This document shows positions 1-12,400 of a stretch of 64,000 nucleotides of DNA, one piece after another; the first letter of the stretch is position 1, and every line of letters begins with the position of its first letter. Origin of the DNA: Physcia stellaris (taxonomy: Eukaryota; Ascomycota; Lecanoromycetes; Caliciales; Physciaceae); assembly GCA_018902385.1 (NCBI GenBank), contig JABSSW010000042.1, forward strand, positions 1-64,000. The letters run 5' to 3'. The notes under the pieces are model-generated. The model saw only the letters and a list, made by a program, of their open reading frames with translations, did no database searches and was not told the DNA's origin. The position numbers and the translations under genes were made by a program.

Positions 1-938
1 CTACAGTATTCTTAGCTCATGAATGGCACGCCGCTGGTCAGCACTATACTCGGACTATCAACTTCTTACGAGTTGCGACCAGAACCCGGATCAGCATTCA
101 ACACTTCGGAAGTACTAGCAACCATCGAAAACGTTGTCGCTGCACAATTTATCACGGCCTTCCCAATAATCACATTTCACCAACAAAAACCCCCAGCACA
201 TCCCCAGCACCATTCCTTAGGATCCCCCTACGAATTTCCTTATGAGCAGGCATAGCAACGGCGAGTGACATGTGAGACGCAGCGGCTGGAGGTGGAGAAG
301 CTTGATGCACGGTACGAATGCAATCTATGGACATCCCATTGCATTGGGGGGTTACAATCCACGCACCGGGGATATCTTACCAGCTTATGGTTATGAAGGC
401 ATGGAATTTGATAGGGCGGCTTCCGGGGTGGTAATGATGCTGCTATGCCTTGCTCATGTGTTTTCTCAGCTTTCCCCCTCGAGCGTCTTTTGTCGAAAGA
501 AGGCTGGCCGTGTGGTGCGTCTATGGTGGATTTAGTTTTCGAGCTTCGACAGCAGGCCAGCTACTTACAAAGACCCCAATGGCAGCCGAATCCCTGAATT
601 CTTTTTGTCCACGAGAGTGAGATCAGTGAATGCTCGGCAAATGTTCGTATGATTGAGGTTTTGCGCATGATACTAACGACTTTTCAATTATCTTCCGACT
701 CTCTACGTGCAATCATGTTAGTTTCAGCCACTGTGAAGTTTGCATGCTGCATTTTGAAATGCTGGTCGCTCTCTATCGAGTGAATCACCTTTCCAATAGG
801 TCGGTCCTAGAACTAGCAAACACTTTCATGCATGAGAGATGCTATCAAGGTTCGGCATCCCGTGTCACCACAATCGTTTCGACCGTTTAAACGCGGCTTC
901 AATAAACCAACCGAACTACATACGCGTGAAAACGGAAA
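1..938. other. Left flank, no gene assigned
   Basis: Balanced base composition, unlike the AT-rich right part of the window. Two short open frames on the plus strand (19-255 and 272-535) have no motif I recognise and no clear intron signals joining them. The segment may hold the end of a gene lying to the left, but I cannot show this. It also includes the upstream region of the phosphatase gene that starts at 939. Confidence 0.4.
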
Positions 939-1862
939 ATGCACGGACCCAACCCCCTCCTCCTCGTCCTCGACTTCGACTCCACCCTCACAACCACATC
1001 CACCCTCCCCGAATTCCTCTCCATCCCAACCACCGTCTTCCTGCGCTTCCCCATCTGCACCCCCCAACCCAACCAACGCCCCCGCCACAGCAGATGCTCT
1101 CGCAGCCGCGTATGTAGCTGATTTGGAGCAATATCACGCTACTAACCCCCTTTCCTCCCAATTTCACACCCATTTTCTCTAGCTGCAGCGCTATCCCACC
1201 ATAACGGCCTCCGCGCCATCGAACGCGCCTCTTTCCTGCGTGGGGTCAGGCTTTCAAGGCTGTGGGTGTGACGGAGGAGGAGATTTGGGGAGGCAGGGGA
1301 AGCGGGCTGTGGGGAGGAGGAGTGGTTGTTAGGAGGGGGTGGGGGTGTTGTGAGAGGGGGATGGGGCAAGGGGTTTGAGAATGAAGAGCGCAGGTCCACG
1401 TCCTCAGCGTAGCCTGGGCCCAGCTTGGATCTATGGTGTCTTGGGTGGGGAGATGGGCGTTCATGTCGTTTGTAATGATGTGTTATTAGGCGAAGCGGGG
1501 AGCAGGGGCTGTATGTCGCGGCGGATAAACTACGGTGCTTGCGGGGGCTTGTGGCTGCGGAAAAGGGAGGGGAGGGGAAAGCGCGGGTCATCTACGTTGG
1601 GGACTCCGTGACGGATTTGGAGTGCTTGCTCGAGGCGGACGTGGGCATTGTGGTGAGAGACGAGGGCGCACTTGGGAGCGAGCAGAGGGAGTTGAGGGGA
1701 GGTTTGGGCAGAGCGGGGTTGGGACGTATTGGGTGGGGAGTTTGGGGAGGGTGCAGACTGGGGAGGGAGAGGGTTTTGTGGTGGGCGAGGGACTTCGAGG
1801 AGGTTGTGGCGAGTGGGTGTTTGGTTTTGGAGGGGAAGATTTTTGGGAGGAGTGTTTGGTGA
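939..1862 (+). CDS. HAD-superfamily phosphatase, CTO1/YCR015C-like, frame-disrupted
   Basis: The start at 939 is chosen because HAD motif I follows directly (LVLDFDSTLTT, residues about 9-19), with the nucleophile Asp and the acid/base Asp present. Further pieces fit the same family in order: a segment like AAAYVADLEQYHATNP near 1105-1150, IERASFLRGV near 1218-1247, VTEEEIWG near 1268-1290, VHVLSVAW near 1394-1417, ADKLRCLRGLV near 1525-1555, and the HAD motif III/IV block VIYVGDSVTDLECLL near 1588-1632, then ARDFEEVVASG near the end. Total length (about 300 codons) matches the family. The pieces lie in different frames; at least one change, between FLRGV and VTEEEIW, is explained by one missing G in a G run. 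This is probably a real cytosolic small-molecule phosphatase with sequence errors; true decay is the alternative. One short intron could account for the first frame change, but I could not place it. Confidence 0.65.
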
Positions 1863-2751
1863 ATAGGTAGGTACTTGGTAGATTTGGTGGTTTTATAGAG
1901 AGCGCTGCTGAAGTCTAAGTATGTATGTATATCTTTGATGCCCAAGTGCTGGATCTCGTGATCTTCGACTTCGGAGGCGAGACCCTTATTCTAGACACAA
2001 GGGCTAGACTGTTTGAGGATGGTGAAACGGAGACAAAGCCGAGCCAGACTCGAATTCGACCATATCGACCCCTGAACCAACATCACACCGGTGCCTGCAC
2101 CCACTCGGTGGTACACTAGAACAACGTAGTTATGAAGTGTCAGTGAAATCTCCCCTTGTGTATTTGTACTTCATCTTGTTGTTTGGAGTGACAGTAAAGG
2201 GATAGTAGAAGGGATTGAATTGTATGATTGGCTCTGGGTGAACACAGATGGCTGGGGCTCAACGGGCTAGATAAAAAAACCAGGAACGGCAAAGATCCGG
2301 ATTTCCCAGACGAAAATCATTTTCCATTTGCTTGCCGAACACTCACCTCAACCCCCATTCAACCCGCAACCTCCTTCCTCCACCTAATCCGCCATATTCA
2401 CTTATCTATATCCCACCAGTATCTTCATCTTCATACCAGATGCGCATCCATCATTTGCGCAATCCCTCTCCTGTGCTATTCTCTTTACTGACAGGGGAGA
2501 GCGCCCCCGGTCTCGCTGCTGAGCCTCATTAGCTGAGTGCTCTCAATGAACCCGCGGCTCTCCTGGGATCCCACGACTTTGACGAAAATAGTCCTTGAAC
2601 TTGTAATCTTTACGACCGAATCCGAATATCGCAACGAAGCCTTCATTCTTACAGACGGCCAATAATCTGAAGACCAAACCCCGCGGTCGCAGCACCTGGG
2701 TTGAACACATTGCCTTACCTGCACTAAGGCGGCGCAACCGGCGCACTCAAG
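1863..2751. other. Intergenic, tea1 upstream region
   Basis: No supported gene. The stretch 2330-2480 is pyrimidine-rich on the plus strand (runs of CAACCC, CTCCTTCC, TCTCCTG), which is common in fungal promoters upstream of the start codon. A short AT-rich patch (ataaaaaaacc) lies at 2270-2281. No operator or known binding site is identified. Confidence 0.4.
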
Positions 2752-5700
2752 ATGTCTTTCTTGTTCGGCAAAAAGGAGAAACATAAAGACAAGGAGCCTC
2801 ATACGAAAAGTGGTACCGCCGTCGAGAGATGGGCATGGAGCGCCGAGTCCCGGGTCGCTGGTACCCTAACAGGGTGAAGGCCAAACCTGGCGCAATAGGC
2901 CAAACGCCGGTACAAACACCTGGAGGTAGCGTTAACCACTCCATCACGAACTCTATTAATGGTGTGGGTGGGAAAACTCCCAGTCCGGATCATGGACAGG
3001 GAAAGGATGTGCAGGGTGGAGAAGGGCCAGCGGAGGTACAGGTATGTTTTTGCGATAGCTTACTATCATAAAGTTCTACAGAATGCGACCTCGACGGTGA
3101 TGGCAAGCCTATGCAGAATGCGACTGGAGGCTGACATTCCTTTCTCCAGCAGTATAACCCCGCCGAGAAATGCCCTCAATGCACCTGCGACCCAAACTCC
3201 ACCTAATCCAGCAAGTCTCTATCCGTGGTCACAGCGGCGCCTTCATTCACCTCATCCCAACCAAATCCATTTCCTCGGTATGGCGCAGCTGTCAATGCTC
3301 TGGCTTCCAAAAAGGCGACGTCTACCTGATGGGAGGATTGGTGAATGGTACTACCGTAAAAGGCGACCTGTGGATGATTGAAGCTGGGGTGGCAACCCTA
3401 GCTTGCTATCCGGTCGGTACGACATATGAAGGACCAGGACCCGTGTCGGCCACGCCAGTTTGCTCGTTGGAATGCCTTTATCGTTTTGGTGGAGACACCA
3501 AGATGGACGATCGCGATAAGTTGGATGATACCCTTTACCTCCTTAATACATGTAAGACTTCTTCCAAGTCCTGTGTGCACGTGCTGACTTTCCAGCTACC
3601 CGGCATTGGTCACGATCCATGCCTCCCGGTCGACGGCCAGCCGGACGATATGGCCATACACTTAATATTCTAGGCTCTAAAATTTACGTCTTTGGTGGAC
3701 AGGTGGAAGGCTACTTTTTCAATGACTTGAATTTGCTTTCGATCTCAATGCTCTTCAAGCCGCCAATAGTCGGTGGGAAATACTCGTTGAAAATTCAAAT
3801 GACGGAGGACCGCCAGAGGGCAGGTACCCCCTGCGCGAACGAATCATACTATTGTTAGCTGGAACGATAGCTTTATCTGTAAGTAGGCATTGGAATTTTT
3901 CAATCGATGTCTAACTGTGACTAGGTTCGGCGGTACAAATGGAACCCAGTGGTTCAATGACGTCTGGTCTTATGACCCTCGTACAATAACTTGGACCCAA
4001 TTAGATTGCATTGATATATACCTGCACCTCGGGAAGGTCACTCTGCCGCCCTGGTTGGCGACGTCATGTACATTTTCGGAGGACGAACAGAAGAAGGGGC
4101 GGACCTTGGAGATCTTGCAGCTTTCAGGATTACCTCACGTCGATGGTATACCTTCCAAAATATGGGACCTTCGCCTTCGCCTCGATCTGGTCATAGCATG
4201 ACGGCTTTTGGGAAACAAATAGTGGTGCTGGCTGGAGAACCAAGCTCTGCGCCGAGAGACGCTGGCGAGCTGAGCTTGGTCTACATGTTGGATACGGCAA
4301 AGATTAGGTATCCGAACGATCAGCAGATTCAACAGACGCCTACCGGTGAGCGTGTTCCTGGCAATCGTCGACCAAGCGCCGAGAGGCAAGCGCCTCAGCT
4401 TCGTGGTCCTATACCGCGAGATGGAGCACGAAGTGCCTGTAGGGAATGATGGGTTACGAAGGAAATTCAGTGGGTCTCGTGAGAGCTTGACCAATAGGGG
4501 AAGCCGTACAAGGAATGGGCCCAAGGGGACCAGACATGAAGTATGATGAACGGCCCCCACACGGTATGCCGCATGGCCCACCGCCACAGGGTCCCCCACC
4601 AGGACCTGGATCTCGAATGGCCCGATCTGCAGCACAAAGTCCAGGACCACCACCATTGCAGCAAGCGCCCCAGCCAAGACCAAATGGTGTTGCTCCTGTG
4701 ATGGGTGCCGGGTCTGCAGGATCGAGGAGCAGAACGCCTACAAGAGATGCTCGAAGCCCTTACGGTCAACAGATAGACACGTCGAGAACGGAGTCCTATG
4801 AGAAGGAACACGGCTCTCCAGTGGTATCACCAATATCCGGCGAGAGTCCAAGAGGCGCCCTCAATAATCGTTCAGTCAGTCCAATCTTGAATGGCAGACG
4901 AACACCAACCGCGCAACAGCCGCAGAAGATGATGAATCCCATGGTAGACCCTGAGGAAGCGCAAATCATGGATGCCGGTGGTGTCCGGTCGCGTTCAAGG
5001 CAAGCTGCGCCCGAGGACTCGTATGAGGAGATTCAGAATTTCCCTACTCCAAGCCAACAACCGCCGCGTGAACCGAGTCCTTTTGATGATGGAGCTGACG
5101 AGACGCCACCCTCAAGAAATTATATGCGCCAAGAGTCGAGGAATCAAGAGTCACGGAATCAAGAATCAAGAAACATTGTGCGTCAAGATATTCCTGATCC
5201 CGAGGAAATGCGGCAACATCAGCAACTTGAAGAGCTTGCAAATCAGCAGGAAGCTCTGATTGGCGAATTGGAAACTGCCAGAACTCGCAATGCTTGGTTT
5301 TTGAGTCGGAATTGGCTCTTGCCCGAGAAGCTGGCTATCAGCCGAATGTCTCTGAAAATTCATTTCTTGAGCATGACAAAGCTGTACAGTCGTTCGATGA
5401 CGATGACCGACCTCTCGTTGAAGCTCTGATTACTATGCGTGCGCAACTTGCTGAGGTGCAGGGATCTCTTGATGCTCGGGGTGAATGCTGCGGCGCAGGA
5501 GGTAGCAGCAATTGAGCAGCAGAGAGATGTTGCAATTCGAGAAGCCGCTTATGCTAAAGCCAAGCTTGCTGCTCATGGCGGAGCCGGTAGTGTTGCTAAT
5601 ACTCCTCAATCCGAGGGTGTGAGGGATATGGAGAGTGAAGACCGTTCAAGCGACATTGGTCAGCTTGCCGTTGCTCTTGCTACGCAGAACGAGCTTCGTG

Positions 5701-7868
5701 CCACCATCCAGGCCATGACTGCAGAGATCCAGAGCGAGAAACAGGCACGAGAATTAGCAGAGGGCACTGCTGAGGTTGCACAGAAACGCGTCGCGGATTT
5801 TGAACAATCTTACAATCCGGGTGAGCTTGAAAGCCTGCGAAGAGAGCTGCACGAAACTTCGAAGGCAGCTCGGGATCATGCTACGCAAAAGACCGAAGCA
5901 CATTCTCGAGCTGAACTTCTTGAGGTCGATAAGAATGATCTAAGTCGTAGACTAGACGAGGCGCTCGAGAATGCTAATCAACACAGTGTCACGTTCGCAT
6001 CTTTACATGAGGCTGTAACATCGTCGAACGACAAGACGTCGCTGCTAGAGAGAAAGCTCGAAGAAGAGCGAGGGCCAAGAGAAAATCTCGAACAAAAACT
6101 ACTGCAACTCCGCGCCGAGCATGAAGAAAGAACTGCAGAGCTTGACGCGACAAGCCGCAGACTCAGAGACGCTGAAGAATTGGCCGAAAACCATGCTAAC
6201 GAAGCTCGTACCCACCGAACAGCTGTGCTCTCTGGCCTCGAAACACTCAAAATGCGAAGCCCCGACACCCGCTCTGATCCTATGGCTGAGGAACGAGTGG
6301 TGCTACTAAAGCAGCAAGTTGAGAACGCTCACAATCTGCTGCGCCAACACCAAACCGAAGCTGATACAGCGGCGGAGAAGCTTCGTGGGGCCGAAGAGCG
6401 TATCGCAGGTCTGGAGGCTTACCAGGAGCAGGCCAGTCGTGAGAACTTTGAATGTTCGGAAGCAAATGCAAGACACCGTTCGAGAACATCAAGCGCTCCA
6501 GAGCAAGCACAACGACATCTTGCAGCATTTTGAAAGCCACCAGCGTGATACGAGCGCATTGACGGTTCAGCACAACGCCCTCAAAGAGCTGTTGGATGAG
6601 AGAGGTGCGAGCCGTGCTTCTCGCCGGGATACTCCCGAGCAGAATCGTCTAAAAGATATAGAGCAGCAATTGGAGGATAGCCTGAGAGCACATGAAGAGA
6701 CCAGATCCACCGCTGAGACAAGAATGCAAGAAGCCGATCAAGGCTATCGCGAGAAGTTGGAGCAGCTTGAGGCAGACTACCAATCTGCGGTTCACTACGT
6801 CAAAGGCACAGAGAAGATGCTCAAGCGGATGAAAGACGAGCTTCAGAAATACAAGGGCGAGAACCGTGATTTGCGGAAAGAACTAGACAGCGCCCATTCC
6901 CGATCGGAGCGCTCACTCGACCCAGAAGCAGCAGCAGAATGGGAACAAGAGCGTCAACAGCTCCGGCGAGAGATTGACGAGATGCAAGAAAGCGTCAAAG
7001 ACACCGTCTTCCAGCTCGAACGCCAAATGGAAGGCGTCCAGTCGGAGCTATACGAGGCCCAACGGCAACGTGACTTCTACCGCCACAACAACGACCAAGC
7101 GCAGCAACAAATGTCCCAACTCCAGCACCAAGCCCGCTCCGAGCTCGACCAGCTGAAAAGCGAAAACTCGATGCTCGAATCCCGCGCCATGGACGCAGAG
7201 CAGAAAGTCACCCTCCTCCTCGACCAAGTCGGCAACTCGGTCACCAACTACCGCCGCCAATCGCAGCAGATGATGACCAACGGCCACGCGCACTCGCGCA
7301 ACCAGAGCTCCATCTCCACCCGCGCCCACGACAGCACCTCCACCGACGCAACCTTCAACCTCGGCGCCTCCCCACCACCGGCGATCCCCTCCTCCACACC
7401 ACCACCAACAACCGCAACTCCGTCGCTCTAGACAGCCTCGCCTCGGAGCTCGAAACGCTGCGCACGCACTGGGAGGGCACGCACCGCAACTACCGCACCA
7501 GCTCCCAATTCGACTTCGAGCGCACGCCTACTTCCGCTGCGCTCGGTAATGATGGCATGTTGGTGATAGCCTCGCCAATTGGCGCAAGCGCCTTGAGGCG
7601 GAGGAGAGGGAGAAGGAGGCTGAGAGGAGGGGAGGTGAGGGATGACAGTCTGAGTGGGAGTGAGAGCGCTGTTGGTGCTCCTGCTGTTGGTGGTGGTGCA
7701 GGCATGCGCCCCGCGCTGAAGAGCAATGAGAGCGAAGTCACTGGCTTGACGAGGGGGATGCCTGGTGCGTTGAGGGACGAGGTAGTGATGAGGATGAAGA
7801 AGAGGGGAGAGGCTTGCAGCAGAGAGTGTGGTTACTTGACCCCTTTTTCTCCCTACACCAGCTTATAG
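2752..7868 (+). CDS. tea1: Tea1/TeaA-like kelch-repeat cell-end marker
   Basis: Cell polarity protein carried on microtubule plus ends to the growing tip. The start MSFLFGKKEKHK (2752) is the typical short basic N-terminus. Kelch repeats follow from about 3200 to 4300: GDVYLMGGL, IYVFGGQVEGYFFNDL, FGGTNGTQWFNDVWSYDP, VMYIFGGRTEEGADLGDL and MTAFGKQIVVLAGEP. A Pro/Ser-rich linker (4515-5100) then leads into a long coiled coil (about 5230-7250, rich in E, Q, R and L heptads) and a tail with LDSLASELETLRTHWEG. Three introns are visible: 3042 to about 3150, 3552-3595 (44 nt) and 3879-3924 (46 nt, CTAAC branch, TAG acceptor). The product would be about 1,600 residues. The frame shifts many times, almost always where a homopolymer is one base shorter or longer than the conserved protein requires (e.g. 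near 3242, 3309, 3386, 3440, 3471, 3484, 3818, 3872, 4013), so sequence error is likelier than loss of the gene. The exact stop is uncertain. Confidence 0.9.
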
Positions 7869-7889
7869 TAATATCAATCGTAAAGAATG

Positions 7890-8820
7890 CGCGCGGACGA
7901 GGGATGGTTGATTGACGCACGTTGATGGGTCTCATGAACGGGTTCGCGATAACTATATAGGCGCTTCTTTTCTGTTTCTTTTTCTCCTGTTCTTTCGGCC
8001 TCGGCTGAATGAGGGCGTCCATTGACTTTGGATTGTGCTTGGGGAGAAGATCCATTTTTCCTATTGGGCTGGCGGGAAGGCGGGCTTACTATCTACATGT
8101 TTACTTTCCCGTGAGCCGTTTCTCGGTTTCTTCTGCCTCTTGTCGCTTTTGTTGGGTTTGTGAGGTGGGGGGGGGCATGTTTTGTATATTCATTCCCTCT
8201 TTTGGGGGGTGGGGAGGGGGTTTGTTGTGTATGTTTGATGGATTGATGGGATGGACGCTCATTCTTTTTGTTTTTGATAGGGTAATGTAAAGAATATTAT
8301 CTGGTAACATATGATATTTCTTTTTTTCATTTTCTCACTCCATCAGCTCGTATTACATCATCGTGAAATAGAGTGGCGAAAGGATGAGGGACGACGTTGA
8401 TGGTTCATGAACGATTTTTGCAAACATGGGCGGGTACAGTTCCGTCGACGCATATCCTTGTGGTTTCATGGATCGCGGAACGGGGGCGAAAGTTGTTTTG
8501 GGTTCGTTGTTTGTGCTTTCTTTCTACTTTTTTTCGTCTCTATGCTGTGGGATCATGGGCCTGTTTGTTGGGGGATGTTTTTGTATATTTTCGCCTGAAT
8601 GATGGGGGGGAGGATTGGTGATGGGATGGGGGTGGAGGTTTGCTGTGTATGTTACATGAGATTGGATTTGATGGGATGGGATGGGAGACGCACGAAGGAC
8701 GCTCATTCTTTTACTTTTAACTATTTACTAGGTTAAGGTTAATGTAAAAGATATATTCAATGGAAAGGAGGTGTTGAAATATGATGTTCCTTTCTTCTTT
8801 TTTTCTTTCTCTTTTCTCTC
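7890..8820. repeat. Degenerate tandem duplication, about 475-bp unit
   Basis: Two diverged copies follow the tea1 stop: about 7890-8345 and 8380-8820. Shared landmarks in the same order are a GATGG..TCATGAACG block (7923 and 8399), a pyrimidine-rich stretch, a G run followed by ATGTTTTTGTATATT, a GATGGGATGG block, GGACGCTCATTCTTTT (8256 and 8697), GTAATGTAAA (8282 and 8741) and an ATATGAT.TTC block (8309 and 8779). No protein is encoded. It probably forms the tea1 3' UTR and spacer. Confidence 0.6.
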
Positions 8821-8991
8821 TTTCCGAGCCGACTGCTTTCTTGGTATGTTGTTTACAAGATGAAGCGATTGAGTTTTGACTTCCATGGGAAGGAGCTGTA
8901 TTCCACCCGTTTCTTTTTCTTTTTTTTTTAGTAGTGGGGGGGGTCGGGGTTAGAAGTGGTTGAGGTTGATGTGAGGGGGAGAAGAGGGTGA

Positions 8992-9193
8992 AGGATTTGG
9001 GTGGGGTTGATAGATGGTGAAACGTAGAGAGAAACAAGGTAGTACTTTTCTGATTTGCGTAATCCGAGGGCAGAGTCGACGTGGAAGTGAGAACGAAAAG
9101 ATTGTGCAGGATTTGGGTGGGGTTGATGGATAGATGATGTTGAGATCCTGAATCGTAGAGAGAAACATCTGAGTCCGTATTCCGAGAGCAGAG
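8992..9193. repeat. Two-copy tandem repeat, about 116-bp period
   Basis: Copy 1 (8992-9075) and copy 2 (9108-9193) both begin AGGATTTGGGTGGGGTTGAT, contain CGTAGAGAGAAACA in the middle and end CCGAG.GCAGAG. The segment lies just past the 3' end of the minus-strand gene at 9320-10722, so it is probably that gene's terminator or UTR region. Confidence 0.7.
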
Positions 9194-9319
9194 GCCATCG
9201 ATCTCTTCTCGCGTCTAGCAATTCCGCAAACACTCCGGCCGTCCCAGATCGCTTACATCTCGCAGGGTTCCAGCTAATGAAGAGTAGCTTTTACCAGGAA
9301 CAGAGGTAGCAACTCACAA

Positions 9320-10722
9320 TCAGCCCCTCTCCCTCTTCTTATCCTGCCAGAAACTATTCCTCCACCAAATACCCCGGCTGCATTGAATTAGTGATATCTC
9401 GCAGCGCGGGCGTCCGACGCTGGGGGACTCGACGACAGCTTTGGACCAGATCGGGAAGGATTCCTCTACTGCTGACTCCTCAACTTCTTTGATATCTTCG
9501 TTGACGTTGAGATTTGTGACTTCTAGCCAGTTTTCGATTCGCCTATCGGGGTTTGGAGGATGTGATAGTTTGTGGAGATTATCCTCTGTGAGTGTTTTAT
9601 TTTGGGTTTGGTGTTGGTGTTGCTTTGATTCCCGTGCCTCTCTGAGCGGTTTCGGGTGTGTGGGGGATGGAAAGTTGAGGGTGCTTCCTCCTATTGATAA
9701 TGATGCTGTCTGAGGTGGTGGAGGTCTGTTATAGTCTACGGGTATTGAGGTTATGGAATGGCGTTCTGGGTCTGGGGCGGTTTGGAAGGGTAGGGTTGAG
9801 CCTCGTGGTGGGGTATCATGCTGCTGCTTGGGCTTGGAGTGTTGGGAGATGTCTGATGTTGTAGTTCCTTGTTCTGGGGATTCGCAAGCTAACCCCTGAC
9901 GTTCTTGGGAAATAGTCGAGGGCTGAGGCTTTGCTCCCGGTGTCTTCAGGTTCGGGATCAGGGCGGTATCCATACTGAATTAATCATCAGCTTCTCTTTC
10001 CTGGAATAATCCTTGCGCTTGGCGACATACCGGATCCCGGAGAACTAAACTTCTCTCGCTCGATACAATCGATTCTACCAAAGACTCTGTCAGTTTCCCT
10101 ATCCCGTGGAACCGTTTGATTGCAGAACGCCCGTATATACGTACCGTTGGTGTTGAACGATGGCGCAAGCTATCATCCGATAGATCCGCTATAGAGCTGC
10201 CCAAGAGTGAATGACCAAAAGCGATCTGGAAATGGCCATCATAGAACCCTCTTCTTCCGACTCGCACTGGTGTTACTGAGTGTTCACAGAGATCTGGAGT
10301 TGAATCAAAGGATGTTGTGATCCACGATTCTGAGTCATCGTCTTCCTGAATCGCTTGCTCGAGAGTTGGAGCTTGAGGCTGGTCGTGGTCCGCTATCACT
10401 TTCGAAATGGGTCTGTTGGGAAGAAAGCCCAAACTCTTGAGCAGATGCCGTGGGACTGTCTCTGGAGACTGGGATGACTCTACCAGTCTGCTATCGAGCT
10501 CAAATGGTGGATAAAGTATTTCTTGACGCGTGGGATCCAAGATTTGCAGCTGCAGGTTCTGAATGTCGGAATCGCCTTTCCATCCCTGTGAGTCGTGCCT
10601 TGGGCACCGAAACTCTGCACAGCTTCTAGCGGATCTCCATATCCAGGCTGTCGTCTGTACCTTCCTTCATTGGGGCTATTTTTAACTCTGAGACCTTCTA
10701 CGAGTCTTGATAAATTTTCCAT
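9320..10722 (-). CDS. Hypothetical protein, at least two exons
   Basis: I do not recognise this family. Reading on the minus strand, an N-terminal part starts at 10722 (MENLSRLVEGLRVKN), the main part runs 10540-9980 (acidic and Ser-rich, e.g. EDDDSESWITTSFDSTPDL, then a conserved-looking GHFQIAFGHSLLGSSIADL), and a Pro/Gln-rich third part at 9973-9320 ends WWRNSFWQDKKRERG. A standard intron joins the second and third parts (9976-10030 in plus coordinates: GTATGT donor, CTGAT branch, TTCAG acceptor, 55 nt). The first and second parts overlap in different frames around 10480-10540, consistent with a one-base error like those in the other genes here. No signal peptide or membrane segment is seen. 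The low-complexity, charged character suggests a nuclear or scaffold-type protein, which is only a guess. Confidence 0.55.
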
Positions 10723-12250
10723 CCTTTTCCTGCGAGTCGTGCAAATTACTGCTTAAGAAAGACGAAAAGAATATACAAAAAAGTTCATCATAATGGCAAG
10801 GACACCTACTACAATATTTACGGGAATTTCAATTAAATAATATAGAACGACACTCAGTCCGTGGTCATGACACTCAAGCGAGTTCTCTACTCCGTGTCGG
10901 ATGAAGCCCGACACTCTGGTGTTCTAATGCCCCAAAATCTTCATTATGTATAGAGGTGTCGAAATGTAGACTTCCTACACGTTCTAGTGTTCTTGTTGAA
11001 CTGATGTGTGAAATAAAAGCTAGCGCGAACACCTTTCTAGGTTTAAAGCCTAGCATTTTGTAAGGAGTCGAGATCCAGAATTTGCAAGTCAAAGCTCTTG
11101 ACCTCGATCAGGAGTTTTAACGCTTTTGAGCGGCGTTGGTCTCTCCGACTCCTGTATGCTTAGAAAAGCGATCATCGTTCCGGGCACTCTACCCATCAGT
11201 TCGTATTGCTCGACTTCCTGCAACATGACCAAAGTCCCATTGCGTCTAGTGAAAGTGTCTGGAATCAGGGAACGCCTTCATGCGTTAGGACCTCTCTCCT
11301 GTCTCTTACCGCATGCTACTGAAGTAAATCGCTTTGGAATATACACCGCTTAGCCTCTTCTCGATGGCTCAGTAGACGTCTGCCTCGGGTGCCCGGTTTC
11401 ATGGAAGGGTTCGGCCGAGTATATCACCGCCTAGAAAGGATTTGGAACAATGATCTAATGCGAAAACTCCAGTATCTGCCTTCCATTTTAGAATTGCGTC
11501 CTTCATGGCGATATCAGATCCAGTCACTCTCATCTCTTAGTTGAAATTTGCCTCTTGAAACCCTCGGTTGCTCGTTTACCGAGCACTGATTGGCAGGATA
11601 GCTGGTCATAGAAAAAGAAACATTGGGGCGTCTGAATTATGTTTTATTGATCTGTACCCGTCATCTACACAGTCCCGGGTCCCAAGTCAATGATCTCAAC
11701 CTGTTGTGTGCTAAAGCATATCAGGTGCATTTCTCGAAACTAGCTCTTGGAAGCTTGGATTTCAAAGTGCGTTATTGGCCAGATTTAGCCTAGAAACTCG
11801 CTATGACCGATTAAGGCTTTACAGATGAAGTTCCTTGTAAAATATTGTTCAGCTTTCAATGCTTTACCTCAAACCAAGGTCGGTTCACTGGATGGCTGCT
11901 CACTGCTGTGAGTGATTGGGTCGCTGATTTCTGAAAACACTAGAGAGGGAGAGGAAGAAGCAGAGGTGCAGTGCATTGAAGACGATGACAGAATGACGAA
12001 GATGGATGATAATCTCGAAATGAACTTAGCTAAGAAGATCTTGACCGTTATTTTGGCGCATGCAAAAACGTGTCAGTCAGCTTGTCACATGACACAGCAG
12101 CACTGGATAAATAAATACGGCTAGGGTCATAGGGTAGTCACATTGAAATCCTCCCATCGTAAGAGACTGCATGCTATTTATTGTTTAATGATTGGCGAAA
12201 TCTCCTTAAAGTAGTGCTACGATCTGTTGGAATGTGCAATATTCAGAACC
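10723..12250. other. Intergenic spacer with stem-loops
   Basis: No gene is supported; short open frames here (e.g. 10874-11092 minus, 11912-12124 plus) show no motif. Several inverted repeats are visible: GTGTCGG/CCGACAC around a 7-base loop near 10895-10915, CTAGG/CCTAG near 11036-11052, and CAGGAGT/ACTCCTG enclosing AACGC/GCGGCGTT near 11110-11155. Composition is balanced, so the strong mutation seen further right has not acted here. Confidence 0.35.
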
Positions 12251-12400
12251 TTTCAGAATTCTAGTCACGTGTTATTCAGGATCCAGATGATCAGATCATT
12301 CAAAATTCAATCATCTGATTCAGAATTCAATCATCAATAACGCATATCGCATATATCGCATATGTCGCATGTATTAATATTCAATGTTTTCACGTAAATA
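12251..12400. other. GC-balanced to AT-rich boundary
   Basis: Composition drops abruptly here. The junction holds short direct repeats (two copies of CAATCATCTGATTCAGAATT-like sequence at about 12309-12340 and a CGCATAT run at 12342-12372). I see no LTR end or target duplication that would fix the left end of the Copia element. Confidence 0.5.

Noticed and set aside
1375-1945. Several long frames on both strands over the HAD gene
   Set aside because: Only the pieces with HAD motifs make sense; the others are low-complexity shadows of G-rich sequence.
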